Source: Ferrovibrio terrae_A (GTDB taxonomy: Bacteria; Pseudomonadota; Alphaproteobacteria; Ferrovibrionales; Ferrovibrionaceae). Taken from it: a stretch of DNA of 64,000 bases. The DNA is taken from the NCBI RefSeq assembly GCF_943372915.1, contig NZ_CALSAN010000015.1, forward strand, positions 39,097-103,096, read 5' to 3'. Positions 45,433 to 54,694 of the stretch are shown here, piece by piece. The position numbers and the translations under genes were made by a program. Under the pieces are notes generated by a model. It was not told where the DNA came from, searched no databases, and saw only the letters and a program-made list of their open reading frames with translations. How positions within the stretch are numbered: the first letter of the stretch is position 1; every line of letters begins with the position of its first letter.

Positions 45433-45473
45433 TGCAATATCATTGGCTCAGTCGCTTTTGCAACTCATTTGCA
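45433..45473 (-). promoter_or_regulatory. Receptor promoter overlapped by two Fur-like sites
   Basis: Minus-strand TTGCAA (45463-45458), 16-base spacer, GATATT (45441-45436). The inverted repeat TGCAA-ATGAG-TTGCA (45473-45459) covers the -35, and CAATGATATTGCATC (45447-45433) covers the -10. Both resemble Fur-type half sites, an arrangement expected of an iron-repressed promoter. The remaining 45242-45610 intergenic stretch shows no gene; the same sites could also affect the divergent efflux operon. Confidence 0.5.
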
Positions 45474-45610
45474 TAAACATTCCGATCACAGTGGCTTCCG
45501 TGCAACAGGCACCATATTGAAAGCAGGCCATATATTAGACCCGGCTGGAATAACGCAGGATTCAGATGCCTCTTCCGTTTGGATCTGGAAACGGCCCATA
45601 AACCCAGATC

Positions 45611-46765
45611 ATGAAACGCACATCCCTTATCCTGTCTTCCACCGTCGTCGTTGCCCTGCTCGCCGGCGGCGCCTGGTGGTTCTGGTCGGCACGCGCCGAT
45701 ACCAAGCCGGCCTTCCGCACCCAGACCGTGGCGCTGGGCAGCGTGGAAGACACCGTCTCCGCTGTCGGCACCCTGCAGCCGCTGAATTATGTCGATGTCG
45801 GCACCCAGGTATCGGGCCAGTTGAAGGTGATCGCGGTTGATTTCGGCCAGCGCGTTGAACAGGGCCAGCTGCTGGCGCTGATCGATCCCACCATCTACGA
45901 AGCCCGCGTCGCCGCCGACCAGGCCAACCTGATGGCCTTGCGCGCGCAGAAATCCGACAAGCAGGTGCAGCTTGCCCTGGCCGAGCGCCAGTTCGAGCGG
46001 CAGAAAAACCTGCTGGCCGGCCGCGCCACCAGCCAGGATGCCTATGACAGCGCCGAAGCCAGCCGCAAATCGCTGGTCGCGCAGATCGCCGTGCTGGACG
46101 CCCAGATCCAGCAGGGTGAATCGACCCTGCGGTCCGACCAGGCCAGCCTGAGCTACACCAAGATCTATGCGCCGATGACCGGCACCGTGGTGGATATCAC
46201 GGCGCGCCAGGGCCAGACGCTGAATGCCAACCAGCAGGCGCCGATCATCCTGCGCATCGCCGATCTCGACACCATGACGGTGAAGACCCAGGTGTCGGAA
46301 GCCGATGTGCCGAAGCTGACGCTGGGCATGACCGCCTATTTCACCACACTGGGGCAACCTGATAAGCGCCGCGAGGGCAAGCTGCGCCAGATCCTGCCGA
46401 CGCCGGAAGTGGTCAACAACGTGGTGCTGTATTCGGCCCTGTTCGATGTCGCCAATCCCGAGCGGGATCTGCTGACCCAGATGAGCGCGCAGGTGTTCTT
46501 CGTCATCTCGAAAGCCGAGAATCTGCCAGTGGTGCCGATGGCGGCGCTGCGGGCCATCCCCCAGGGCAAGAACCGTTACGGCCTGCGCGTGATCGAGAAT
46601 GGCACGCCGGTGCGCCGCACCGTTGAAGTCGCCGCCAGCAACCGCGTCAATGCTGCCGTCAGCAAAGGCCTGGAGGTGGGTGATGTGGTGGTGATCGATG
46701 TGACCGCGACCAGGTCGCCGGCCGCTGCCGCGCAGCAGCGGCCAGGCCCGCCGCCGCGATTGTAA
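45611..46765 (+). CDS. macA: MacA-like periplasmic adaptor (HlyD family)
   Basis: 384 residues, inner-membrane anchored by an uncleaved N-terminal helix (LILSSTVVVALLAGGAWWFW). Barrel-sandwich lipoyl halves GTQVSGQLKVIAVDFGQRVEQGQLLALID and YTKIYAPMTGTVVDITARQGQTLNANQ enclose an alpha-helical hairpin (residues 95-170), followed by the beta-barrel and membrane-proximal domains (VKTQVSEADVPKLTLGMTAYFTTLG). It connects the MacB ABC exporter to an outer-membrane channel. The macB gene starts 4 bases after its stop. Confidence 0.92.
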   Translation: MKRTSLILSSTVVVALLAGGAWWFWSARADTKPAFRTQTVALGSVEDTVSAVGTLQPLNYVDVGTQVSGQLKVIAVDFGQRVEQGQLLALIDPTIYEARVAADQANLMALRAQKSDKQVQLALAERQFERQKNLLAGRATSQDAYDSAEASRKSLVAQIAVLDAQIQQGESTLRSDQASLSYTKIYAPMTGTVVDITARQGQTLNANQQAPIILRIADLDTMTVKTQVSEADVPKLTLGMTAYFTTLGQPDKRREGKLRQILPTPEVVNNVVLYSALFDVANPERDLLTQMSAQVFFVISKAENLPVVPMAALRAIPQGKNRYGLRVIENGTPVRRTVEVAASNRVNAAVSKGLEVGDVVVIDVTATRSPAAAAQQRPGPPPRL

Positions 46766-46769
46766 GCCC

Positions 46770-48767
46770 ATGAACGTGATGCTTCCGGGCAGCGAGACGA
46801 CGGCCGCCATTCATCCGGCGCCGATCATTTCCCTGCGCGACATCCGCAAGACCTTCTATCGCGGCACCCTAGCCGTGGAGGTGCTGCATGGCATCTCGCT
46901 GGATATCCATGCCGGCGAATTCGTCGCCATCATGGGTGCCTCGGGCTCGGGCAAATCGACGCTGATGAACCTGATCGGTCTGCTCGACCGGCCGACGCAG
47001 GGCAGCTACCGCTTTGATGGCGATGAAGTCTCCACCCTGGATGCCGATGGCCGCGCCCTGCTGCGGCGCGAGGCCTTCGGCTTCATCTTCCAGCAATACA
47101 ATCTGCTGCCGTCTGAGTCCGCCACCGCGAATGTGGAGATGCCGGCGATCTATGCCGGCCTGCCGCGCAGCCAGCGCCGCGAGCGCGCCGAAGCCCTGCT
47201 GAGCCAGCTGGGCCTTTCCGACCGCCTGGATCATCGGCCGACGCAGCTCTCGGGCGGCCAGCAGCAGCGCGTTTCGATTGCGCGCGCGCTGATGAATGGC
47301 GGCGCCGTGATCCTGGCCGACGAACCGACCGGCGCCCTGGACAGCAAAAGCGGCGCCGAGGTGATGCGCCTGCTGCATGACCTGAATGCCCAGGGCCACA
47401 CCATTCTGTTGATCACCCACGATCACGAAGTGGCCGCCCAGGCCAACCGCATCATCGAACTGAAGGACGGCAATATCATCGCCGACCAGCCGGTGACGCA
47501 TCCCGAGATTGAAACCGCGCCGGCGCAGGCCACGCCGCTGCGCCCGGCCCGCGGCCGCAGCACCGGTTTCGCCCTGTTCGACGCGCTGGAAGCCGGCCGC
47601 ATGGCGCTGCAGGCCCTGCACAGCAACCTGCTGCGCACCCTGCTCACCCTGCTGGGCATCATCATTGGTGTCGCCTCTGTGGTCGCCATGCTGGCCATCG
47701 GCGACGGCGCCAAGCAGTCGGTGCTCGACCGCATCACCGCCATGGGCACCAACCTTCTGCTGATCCGCCCCGGGGCACCCAACATCCGCCAGGCCGGCGG
47801 CGTGACGGCGACGCTGACCGCAGACGACGCCGATGCCATCGCCGCCGAGGTGCACAACATCCTGGCCTCGGTGCCGGAATATACCGGCAATGTCACCGTG
47901 CGCACCGGCAGCCGCGACTATGTCACCCAGGTCAATGCCACCACCGCACCCTTCCCGGTGGCGCGCGAATGGCCGGTGGCCGAAGGCATCTTCTTCTCCG
48001 AAAGCGACGTGAAATCCTACCTGCCGGTGGCGGTGATCGGCCAGACCGTGGCCAACAACCTGTTCGAGGGCACCGACCCCATCGGCCGCTATGTGCTGCT
48101 CAACAATATTCCCTTCCAGGTCATCGGCATCATGAGCCCGAAGGGCGCCACCCCCTGGGGCGCCGACCAGGACGACATCATCTACGTGCCGCTGAGCACC
48201 GGCATGCTGCGGCTTTTCGGCCAGCGCTATGTGCGCACCATCACAGTCCAGGTGCAGGACGTGAAGCAGATCAATGACACGCAGGAGGATATCCGGCAGC
48301 TTCTGATGGCGCGCCATCGTGCCGAGGATTTCCAGATCCGCAACATGGCCTCCATTATCGAAACCGCCATGGAAACCCAGAACACACTAACCATCCTGCT
48401 GGGCTCGATTGCCGCCATCTCGCTGCTGGTCGGCGGCATCGGCGTCATGAATATCATGCTGGTCAGCGTGACCGAACGCACCCGCGAGATCGGCGTGCGT
48501 ATGGCCACCGGCGCGCGGCGCTTCAACATCATGATGCAGTTCAATTCCGAGGCGCTGGCGATCTGCACGCTTGGCGGCCTGATCGGCGTCGCGCTGGGCC
48601 TCAGTGTCACCTGGCTGTTCGCCTATTTCGGCCGCCCGGTGATCTTCTCGCCCGAACCGGTGCTGCTCGCCTTCTTCTGCGCCTTCGCCACCGGCCTGCT
48701 GTTCGGCTATCTGCCGGCGCGCAAGGCCGCCGATCTCGATCCTGTCGTCGCTCTCGCTGCGGAATAA
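46770..48767 (+). CDS. macB: MacB-type ABC exporter
   Basis: 665 residues. N-terminal ATPase with Walker A MGASGSGKSTLMN, signature LSGGQQQRVSIARALM and Walker B VILADEPTGALD; then a first membrane helix (LLRTLLTLLGIIIGVASVVAMLAIGDGA) and a long periplasmic MacB_PCD domain (residues 290-520), then three helices with VTERTREIGVRMATGAR, the FtsX-type C-terminus. Mechanotransmission exporter of macrolides, peptides or siderophores. It forms a tripartite pump with the genes on both sides. Confidence 0.95.
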   Translation: MNVMLPGSETTAAIHPAPIISLRDIRKTFYRGTLAVEVLHGISLDIHAGEFVAIMGASGSGKSTLMNLIGLLDRPTQGSYRFDGDEVSTLDADGRALLRREAFGFIFQQYNLLPSESATANVEMPAIYAGLPRSQRRERAEALLSQLGLSDRLDHRPTQLSGGQQQRVSIARALMNGGAVILADEPTGALDSKSGAEVMRLLHDLNAQGHTILLITHDHEVAAQANRIIELKDGNIIADQPVTHPEIETAPAQATPLRPARGRSTGFALFDALEAGRMALQALHSNLLRTLLTLLGIIIGVASVVAMLAIGDGAKQSVLDRITAMGTNLLLIRPGAPNIRQAGGVTATLTADDADAIAAEVHNILASVPEYTGNVTVRTGSRDYVTQVNATTAPFPVAREWPVAEGIFFSESDVKSYLPVAVIGQTVANNLFEGTDPIGRYVLLNNIPFQVIGIMSPKGATPWGADQDDIIYVPLSTGMLRLFGQRYVRTITVQVQDVKQINDTQEDIRQLLMARHRAEDFQIRNMASIIETAMETQNTLTILLGSIAAISLLVGGIGVMNIMLVSVTERTREIGVRMATGARRFNIMMQFNSEALAICTLGGLIGVALGLSVTWLFAYFGRPVIFSPEPVLLAFFCAFATGLLFGYLPARKAADLDPVVALAAE

Positions 48768-48770
48768 TCC

Positions 48771-50228
48771 ATGTCGTCCCCTGCCCGCCTGACGGCCACC
48801 GCCGTCGTCCTGGTCTCGCTCGGTGCCTGCTCGATGGTGCCTGACTATTTCAAGCCCAAGGTGGAAACCCCGGCCGCCTGGGACAGCCGCCAGGATGCCG
48901 TCAACCTGTGGCCCGATGCGCAATGGTGGACCGGTTTCAACAGCGCCGAGCTGAACCGGCTGATCAGCGAGGCCCAGGCCAACAACACCGACCTGCGCGT
49001 TGCCGTCGCCCGTATCCGCCAGGCCGAGGCCCAGGCCAAGATTTCCGGCGCCGATCTCTATCCCACGCTCGGCGCCGATGGCAGCGCCACCCGCACGCGC
49101 CAGGGCCGCAACACCGGCACCACGACAACGACCACGACGACCAGCAACAGCGCGGCCCGCAACGGCTCGACGATCCGCAACAGCTTCAGCACTGACCTCA
49201 CCGCCGGCTATCAGGTCGACCTGTTCGGCGGCAGTGCCGCCACCGCCGATGCGGCGCTGACCCGGCTGGAATCCAGCCGCTACAACCGCGAGACCGTGGC
49301 GATCACGCTCTATGCCGATATCGCCAGCACCTATTTCCAGCTGCTGTCACTGCGCGACCGCATCCGCCTGGCCAATGAAACGCTGGGCGCCGCCCAGGGC
49401 ATCCTCGACCTGCTAGAGACCCAGCGCAGCAACGGCATCATCACCGATTACGAAGTGGCGCAGCAGCGCAGCAGCGTTGCCACCCAGCGCGCCACTGTCG
49501 CCAGCCTGCAGCAGACCGAACGCACCACGCTGGATGCGCTGGCCGTGCTGCTCGGCCGTCCGCCGCAGGGCTTTGTCGTGCAGGGCGACAGCCTCGCCGC
49601 CCTCACCCTGCCGCCGGTCACGGCCGGTTTGCCCTCCGAACTGCTGCTGCGCCGGCCCGACCTGCGCAAGGCCGAAGCCGATCTGCGCGCCGCCAATTTC
49701 GATATCGGCGCCGCCCGTGCCGCGCGCTTCCCCAGCCTCGATCTCACCGGCCGCATCGGCACGCAGAGTGCCCAGACAGCGACCCTGTTCGATCCCGGCA
49801 CCATGATCTACTCGATTGCCGCCGGGCTGACCGCGCCGATCTTCCAGGGCGGCCGGCTGGAAGGCGGCGAGGAACTCTCGCGCGCCACCAAGGATGAACT
49901 GGTCGAGACCTATCGCGGCGCCATCCTGAGCGCCTTCCGCGATACCGAGGATGCGCTGGGTGCCACGGTGCATACCGGCCGGCAATACGGCTTCGCCTCG
50001 GAAGCCTTCAACCAGGCCAACGACGCCTATCGCATCGTCGACTCGCGCTATCGCGCCGGCACGGTGGGCTTCCTCGACCTGCTGGATGCGCAGCGCTCGG
50101 TCTTCGCCGCCAACGACACCATGGTGCAGGCGGCGCTGAGCCGCTACAGCGCCAATGTCAGCCTGTACAAGGCGCTGGGCGGCGGCTGGGATGGCAGCGT
50201 GACCGGCCCGGCCACACCGGCGAACTAA
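48771..50228 (+). CDS. Outer-membrane efflux lipoprotein, NodT/OprM family
   Basis: 485 residues. Lipobox LVSLGACSMVPDYFKP, then two outer-membrane-factor repeats with long helical hairpins: SAELNRLISEAQANNTDLRVAVARIRQAEAQAKI and, in the second half, LRKAEADLRAANFDIGAARAARFPSLDLTGRIG. A Thr run (TGTTTTTTTTSN) near residue 118 sits in an extracellular loop and is encoded by repeated ACN codons. The stop is followed by 186 bases before the next gene. With MacAB it forms a complete trans-envelope pump, comparable to PvdRT-OpmQ; its divergence from a siderophore receptor hints at siderophore export or recycling. Confidence 0.92.
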   Translation: MSSPARLTATAVVLVSLGACSMVPDYFKPKVETPAAWDSRQDAVNLWPDAQWWTGFNSAELNRLISEAQANNTDLRVAVARIRQAEAQAKISGADLYPTLGADGSATRTRQGRNTGTTTTTTTTSNSAARNGSTIRNSFSTDLTAGYQVDLFGGSAATADAALTRLESSRYNRETVAITLYADIASTYFQLLSLRDRIRLANETLGAAQGILDLLETQRSNGIITDYEVAQQRSSVATQRATVASLQQTERTTLDALAVLLGRPPQGFVVQGDSLAALTLPPVTAGLPSELLLRRPDLRKAEADLRAANFDIGAARAARFPSLDLTGRIGTQSAQTATLFDPGTMIYSIAAGLTAPIFQGGRLEGGEELSRATKDELVETYRGAILSAFRDTEDALGATVHTGRQYGFASEAFNQANDAYRIVDSRYRAGTVGFLDLLDAQRSVFAANDTMVQAALSRYSANVSLYKALGGGWDGSVTGPATPAN

Positions 50229-50414
50229 GCTTTCATTCACCATACCGGGCGGGAATAAATTTCCGCTGTGGCAGAAGCTGCAGGCAGCGTCGCGCATACG
50301 GCGTTATCGCTGCACAACCAATTCAGTCTCTTACCACATGGTTAATCGGCGCAACCCGCTGGCATGACTTCTGCAACTTCGCTGCGCAAAAGCAGAAGGT
50401 GACAGGAGAGCGCG

Positions 50415-51611
50415 ATGTCTGCAGTGACGCTGCCGGGGACAACCAAGTTTGAGCTGCCGCAATCCGGGGTGCCGGTGACCGGCCCCATCTATGGCCCGAA
50501 AATCAATTACGCGGACTGGCTGACCTATATCACGCCGGAGAAGGTCTCAGGGGTTCTGGGACACACCTTCGAGCTGCCGCCACCGGGCGTACCGGTCGTC
50601 AATCATACGACCGGCGAAGAGGTCACCCGGTGGCAGATGCGAAAGATCGCCGACATGGATGCCGACGAGCGCTTTCGCCACAGTGAGACAAGGGCGGGTG
50701 CGATCGCGAGCCGGAGAGAGGCGCTGCAGAATTACGACCGGGTAAAATCGGAAATCGAGGACAAGCTCGCCGGAGAACGCAAAACCCGCCAGGAGCTCGT
50801 CGAGAAACTCGACAGCCTGCCGCTGGACGGCGAAGACCGCGCGATGCGTGATCTGCTGCTGGGCTACATCAAGCGCCTCGACAACTCGATCAGAGAATCG
50901 CAGGGCCGCCTGGAACGGCTGGAAGAGAATTTCGGTCCCGAGGGCACCTATCGCAAGGACATTGCGCATGGCCTGTCGGAATGGATGATGAGCGGGACAA
51001 TCTACAGTGAAAAGCTGATCGACAAGGTGTTCGGCTCGAAGACCGTGGACGAGATTCTGGAGAATGTCGGCAAGCTGTTCCTCGACCTGAAGAAGAAGCT
51101 GGCGGAACTGCCGGCCGATGCGGATCCGCACGCGCGCAATGAAACGCGGCAGTATGCTCTGCGGGTGCAGACCTGTTTCGACTCGGTCAAGGACCGTCTG
51201 AAACGCGAATTCAACTGGGAAGGCGGCGACCTCGACCTGAGCCCGGCCTGGTTTGCCGGCAAGACCGACGGTTTCGATCTGGCCAAAGAACTCGGCTACA
51301 CCGATCCCATGGACATCCAGGATGCCTTCCTGGCCGCGATTGCCGGCAGCGACGAGACCTGGCCCGATGGCGTGAGCCGCAATCCCATCGACATCATCGA
51401 CCATTTCCTGAACCGGATCGAAAGCAGCATCGCGACCACGCGCGGCCGCCTGAAGCCACCGACGGACGACCCGGCCTGGCTGCCATCGGGCTGGCAGGAC
51501 ATGGGCTGGATTCCGATCCGCGACAAACCCGCAGCGCAGACCGCGCCAGGGTATCAGGGCAAAATCACCAATCCGGCGCTGATCAACGAACTGGCTGAAG
51601 CGGCCGAATAG
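50415..51611 (+). CDS. Uncharacterised 398-residue protein with FELPxxGVPV duplication
   Basis: I do not recognise this family. The N-terminus carries the motif FELPQSGVPVTG at residues 12-23 and again as FELPPPGVPVVN at about residues 52-63, each followed by 20-30 residues with a Trp (NYADWLTYI, TRWQMRKIADMD). Residues about 95-170 are strongly charged and predicted coiled coil (VKSEIEDKLAGERKTRQELVEKLDSL). The rest is globular with an amphipathic helical stretch (KTVDEILENVGKLFLDLKKKLAEL). No signal peptide or membrane helix. AGGAGA precedes the ATG. Its 3' end overlaps the convergent hydrolase gene by 29 bases. It is monocistronic as far as I can see. Confidence 0.7.
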   Translation: MSAVTLPGTTKFELPQSGVPVTGPIYGPKINYADWLTYITPEKVSGVLGHTFELPPPGVPVVNHTTGEEVTRWQMRKIADMDADERFRHSETRAGAIASRREALQNYDRVKSEIEDKLAGERKTRQELVEKLDSLPLDGEDRAMRDLLLGYIKRLDNSIRESQGRLERLEENFGPEGTYRKDIAHGLSEWMMSGTIYSEKLIDKVFGSKTVDEILENVGKLFLDLKKKLAELPADADPHARNETRQYALRVQTCFDSVKDRLKREFNWEGGDLDLSPAWFAGKTDGFDLAKELGYTDPMDIQDAFLAAIAGSDETWPDGVSRNPIDIIDHFLNRIESSIATTRGRLKPPTDDPAWLPSGWQDMGWIPIRDKPAAQTAPGYQGKITNPALINELAEAAE

Positions 51612-52536
51612 CCGCCCTGTCCTGCTGCTGCGGCACGGCCTGCTGGGACCTGGCCTGTGCCGCGCGCTCCAGCCAGTCGGCCTGCGCCGCCCAGTGCTTC
51701 ACCGGCATGTCGCGCTTGAAGAAGCCGAAATGGCCGATGCGCTGCAGCCCCCAGTCGCGCGGCGCCACATGCAGCCGCTCGATGAAGGCATTGGGATAAT
51801 AGTCGACCAGCGCATCGACGCCCTTCTTGGGGCCGAAATCGAGATCATCGGCAAAGCTGATCAGCCGCATATCCGCGCGCAGGGCGTGGTTGTAGGGCCG
51901 TAGCGGCCGGCCGTCATCGCCCACCAGGTAATGCGGCGAGCAGCACCAGCGCCGCCAGTCGCGCGCCACGCCGCCCGGCAGCGGCTGTCCGCCCAGCCAC
52001 CAGCCCGGAATGCGGTCGATCAGGGTGACCACGAGCGGAAACGCCACATACCACGACAGGAACAGCCGCAGCTGATGCGCGCGCGACCAGTTGCGCCAGT
52101 AGCCATGCTGGGAAGCAATCGCCAGCACGGCGGCGATCTCGCCGGCCTGCGGCAGCAGGCCCAGCATCTGGCCGCCGAAGGAATGGCAGACCATGGTGCG
52201 GCGCGCACCCGGCAGGCGGCTGGCGAGGAAATCGGCGGCGGCGGGAATGTCGCGCCGGCCCCAGTCGAGCATGCGCGGCGGCGGCGCGGCCGGGCTGCGC
52301 GGCGAGCCGCCGATGCCGCGATAATCAAAGGTCAGCACGGTGAAGCCGCGGCTGCCGAGATAGGCGGCGAAGCTTTCGTAATAGCGCCGCGCCACGCCGG
52401 TGGCGGCATTGACCTGCACGCTGACGCCGTTGCCCTGCTGCGGCTCGAACAGGGTACCGGCCAGGCGCTGGCCATCGGCAACGGGAATCGAAACGGATGT
52501 GATGGTGATCTGGGGTGCGTTCGGAATCATGCTCAT
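51583..52536 (-). CDS. Alpha/beta hydrolase, tandem paralogue 1
   Basis: 317 residues from ATG 52536 (MSMIPNAPQITITSVSIP); the second Met at 52530 is equally possible. Nucleophile elbow is CHSFGGQMLG, Ser flanked by Cys rather than Gly. Other landmarks shared with its paralogue are DYRGIGGS, RMLDWG, SQHGYWRNW, and the catalytic His near the C-terminus in RIGHFGFFKR. The family is a serine-aminopeptidase-like group without a known substrate. A 126-base gap separates it from the upstream copy, and expression may be joint. Confidence 0.85.
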   Translation of the reverse strand: MSMIPNAPQITITSVSIPVADGQRLAGTLFEPQQGNGVSVQVNAATGVARRYYESFAAYLGSRGFTVLTFDYRGIGGSPRSPAAPPPRMLDWGRRDIPAAADFLASRLPGARRTMVCHSFGGQMLGLLPQAGEIAAVLAIASQHGYWRNWSRAHQLRLFLSWYVAFPLVVTLIDRIPGWWLGGQPLPGGVARDWRRWCCSPHYLVGDDGRPLRPYNHALRADMRLISFADDLDFGPKKGVDALVDYYPNAFIERLHVAPRDWGLQRIGHFGFFKRDMPVKHWAAQADWLERAAQARSQQAVPQQQDRAAIRPLQPVR

Positions 52537-52662
52537 GGGGCGCGACCCTAGAAGCGTCGATTCCACCGCAGCAATGACGTGGCAGGTCAATTCGCGCGAC
52601 TGTGAACCGTTGCCGCAGCGTCAGTCCGATTCGTTTGACTCACAAGCGCGTGAGTCGCCGGC

Positions 52663-53556
52663 TCAGGCCGCCTGGCGCTTGCGCGCGGCTGCAGTCGTAT
52701 GCAGCCAGTCGCCGATCTCGGCCCAGCGCTGCGCCGGCATCTCGCGCTTGAAGAAGCCGAAATGGCCGATGCGCGGCAGACCCCAGTCAGCCGGCATCAC
52801 ATGCTGCCGCTCGATGCGCGCCTGCGGATAATACTCGGCCAGCCGGTCGACGCCTTTGCGCGGGCCGAAATCGAGATCGTCGCTAAAGCTGATCATGCGG
52901 ATCGGTGCGCGCACGCGATCATTGAACGGCCGCAGCGCGCGACCCTGTTCGTCGCAGACATAATGCGGCGAGCGGCACCAGCGCGACCAGTCGGCCAGCA
53001 CGCCGCGCGGCAGCGGTTCGCCGCCGAACAGGCGCGACGGCGCCTTCGCCCGCAGCACCAGCAGGGTCGGCACCAGCATGTACCAGGCGAAGAACAGCTT
53101 GGCCTGATGCGAACGCGGCCAGTTGCGCCAGTAGCCATGCTGCGAGGCGACGGTGACGATGGCGGCGAAAGCCTCGACCTGCGGCATCAGGCCGAGCACC
53201 TGGCCGCCGAAGGAATGCCCGAGCAGGGTGGGCGTCAGCGCCGGAAACTGTTGCGCCAGAAACCGCGCCGCCGCCGGCACATCCTGCAGGCCCCAGTCGA
53301 GCATGCGCGGTGCCGGCGCGCCGGGTGTCTGTGCCGAGCCGCCGATGCCGCGATAGTCATAGGTCAGCACGGTGAAGCCGCGCCCGGCCTGGTAACCGGC
53401 GAAGGCATTGTAATAGCCGCGCGGCACGCCGGTGGCGGCATTGATCTGCAGGCTGAGGCCGTTGGACTGCTGCGGCAGATACAGCGTGGCGGCCAGCTGC
53501 TGGCCATCGCTGCAGGGAAGGGTGACCGGTTCGGAGGAAAAGGCTGTGTCGCTCAT
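52663..53556 (-). CDS. Alpha/beta hydrolase, tandem paralogue 2
   Basis: 297 residues, about half of all positions shared by eye with the protein at 51583-52536, including NAATGVPRGYYNAFAGY, YDYRGIGGS, RMLDWGLQD, GHSFGGQVLGL (canonical elbow), SQHGYWRNW and the late RIGHFGFFKREMP. No signal peptide, so cytoplasmic. ATG 53556 is supported by length equality with the family. Lies 68 bases downstream of a LysR regulator on the same strand, and may be its target. Substrate unknown. Confidence 0.87.
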   Translation of the reverse strand: MSDTAFSSEPVTLPCSDGQQLAATLYLPQQSNGLSLQINAATGVPRGYYNAFAGYQAGRGFTVLTYDYRGIGGSAQTPGAPAPRMLDWGLQDVPAAARFLAQQFPALTPTLLGHSFGGQVLGLMPQVEAFAAIVTVASQHGYWRNWPRSHQAKLFFAWYMLVPTLLVLRAKAPSRLFGGEPLPRGVLADWSRWCRSPHYVCDEQGRALRPFNDRVRAPIRMISFSDDLDFGPRKGVDRLAEYYPQARIERQHVMPADWGLPRIGHFGFFKREMPAQRWAEIGDWLHTTAAARKRQAA

Positions 53557-53624
53557 GCGGCGACTCTAGAAAAGCGCTGCCGCGGCCGCAAACGCATAAG
53601 CCGGTGGTTTCAGGTGAATCCGGT

Positions 53625-54602
53625 TCACCTGACGCTGCGCCGCGCGGCGTTTTTCTTCGCCGCTGGCGTCTTCGCCACCGCCAGCCGCTTCGGCCGGTGC
53701 GGCTTCATCGCGGCCTCGGCGCGCTGCATCAGCTCCAGCAGCCAGTCGCGCAGCGCCTGGATGGCAGGACGGTTCGCCTCCGTCTTGCGGCAGGCCAGCC
53801 AGTAGCCATGCTGCAGCGGCACCAGCGGCCCGAACGGCATCACCAGCCGGCCCGTCGCCAGCCGCGGTCCGATCAGCGGCGCGATGCCGAGCGCGATACC
53901 CAGCCCATTCTCGGCTGCATCGATCGCCTGGGTGACGCTGTCGACAAACACCTCGCGGCCGGGCCGGAAGGCCGGCAGCCCGGCGGCGGCCAGCCATTCG
54001 CTCCAGCTCTGCGGGAACTGGGTGAAATGGATCAGCGTCACCTCGCGCAGGTCGGCCGGCTTGCGCAGGCGCTTCAGCAGCGCCGGCGTGCAGACCGGGG
54101 CCACACTGAGATCGGTCAGCTTGGTCGTCGCCAGTCCCGGCCAGCTGCCATCGCCATAGCGCACGGCGGCATCCACCGCGTCGCGGGCGAAATCTGCATT
54201 GCGCACGCTGGACTCGACATAGACGCGCAGGCCCGGCCGGCGGTTCAGGAATTCCTCCAGATGCGGGATGATCCAGCCGGCGGCGAAATGCGGCACCGCC
54301 GACAGCCGCATTTCCTCGACCGGCTGCTGCGGCGAGCGGCCGAGACGCAGGCTGACCTGCGCCACCTGGTCAAACGCGCGCCGCACGGTGCCGAAATAAT
54401 CCTGGCCGGCCTCGGTGAGGCGGATCTCGCGGTTGAGCCGGCGGAACAGCGGCAGGCCCAGATGCTGCTCCAGCTGCTTGACCCGGTGGCTGATCGCCGA
54501 GGGCGTGAGATTGAGTTCGGCGGCGGCGGCCTTGAAGCTCAAGGCACGCGCGGCGGCGTCGAAGGCTTCCAGGGCGAGCAGCGGCGGCAGGCGTTTCGAC
54601 AT
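53625..54602 (-). CDS. LysR-type regulator, GcvA-like
   Basis: 325 residues. N-terminal winged helix-turn-helix, residues 1-65 (LLALEAFDAAARALSFKAAAAELNLTPSAISHRVKQLEQHLGLPLFRRLNREIRLTEAG), then the two-lobed effector domain with LSAVPHFAAGWIIPHLEEFLNRRPGLRV and VDAAVRYGDGSWPGL. The pattern matches the GcvA subfamily. The C-terminal 25 residues are Lys/Arg/Ala rich (AMKPHRPKRLAVAKTPAAKKNAARRS), an unusual basic tail that may add DNA contacts. It is followed by the tandem hydrolases. Confidence 0.9.
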   Translation of the reverse strand: MSKRLPPLLALEAFDAAARALSFKAAAAELNLTPSAISHRVKQLEQHLGLPLFRRLNREIRLTEAGQDYFGTVRRAFDQVAQVSLRLGRSPQQPVEEMRLSAVPHFAAGWIIPHLEEFLNRRPGLRVYVESSVRNADFARDAVDAAVRYGDGSWPGLATTKLTDLSVAPVCTPALLKRLRKPADLREVTLIHFTQFPQSWSEWLAAAGLPAFRPGREVFVDSVTQAIDAAENGLGIALGIAPLIGPRLATGRLVMPFGPLVPLQHGYWLACRKTEANRPAIQALRDWLLELMQRAEAAMKPHRPKRLAVAKTPAAKKNAARRSVR

Positions 54603-54663
54603 GACGCCAGATTAGGACGATTCAGCCGGATGGGAAGCCGTGACGTGACGTCAGACAGGCCGG

Positions 54664-54687
54664 AAAAGGCTGCCGCAGCGGCAGCCT
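54664..54687 (-). terminator. Intrinsic terminator of the yggT-DUF167-folD operon
   Basis: Minus-strand AGGCTGCC/GGCAGCCT 8-bp stem (54687-54680 with 54674-54667, 5-base loop), followed by four T (54667-54664). It lies 7 bases after the folD stop. Confidence 0.88.
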
Positions 54688-54694
54688 GCCGGTG

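Noticed and set aside
49105..49150. Thr-codon microsatellite in the outer-membrane efflux gene as a phase-variation site
   Set aside because: The repeats are trinucleotide-based and imperfect, so slippage would not shift the frame.
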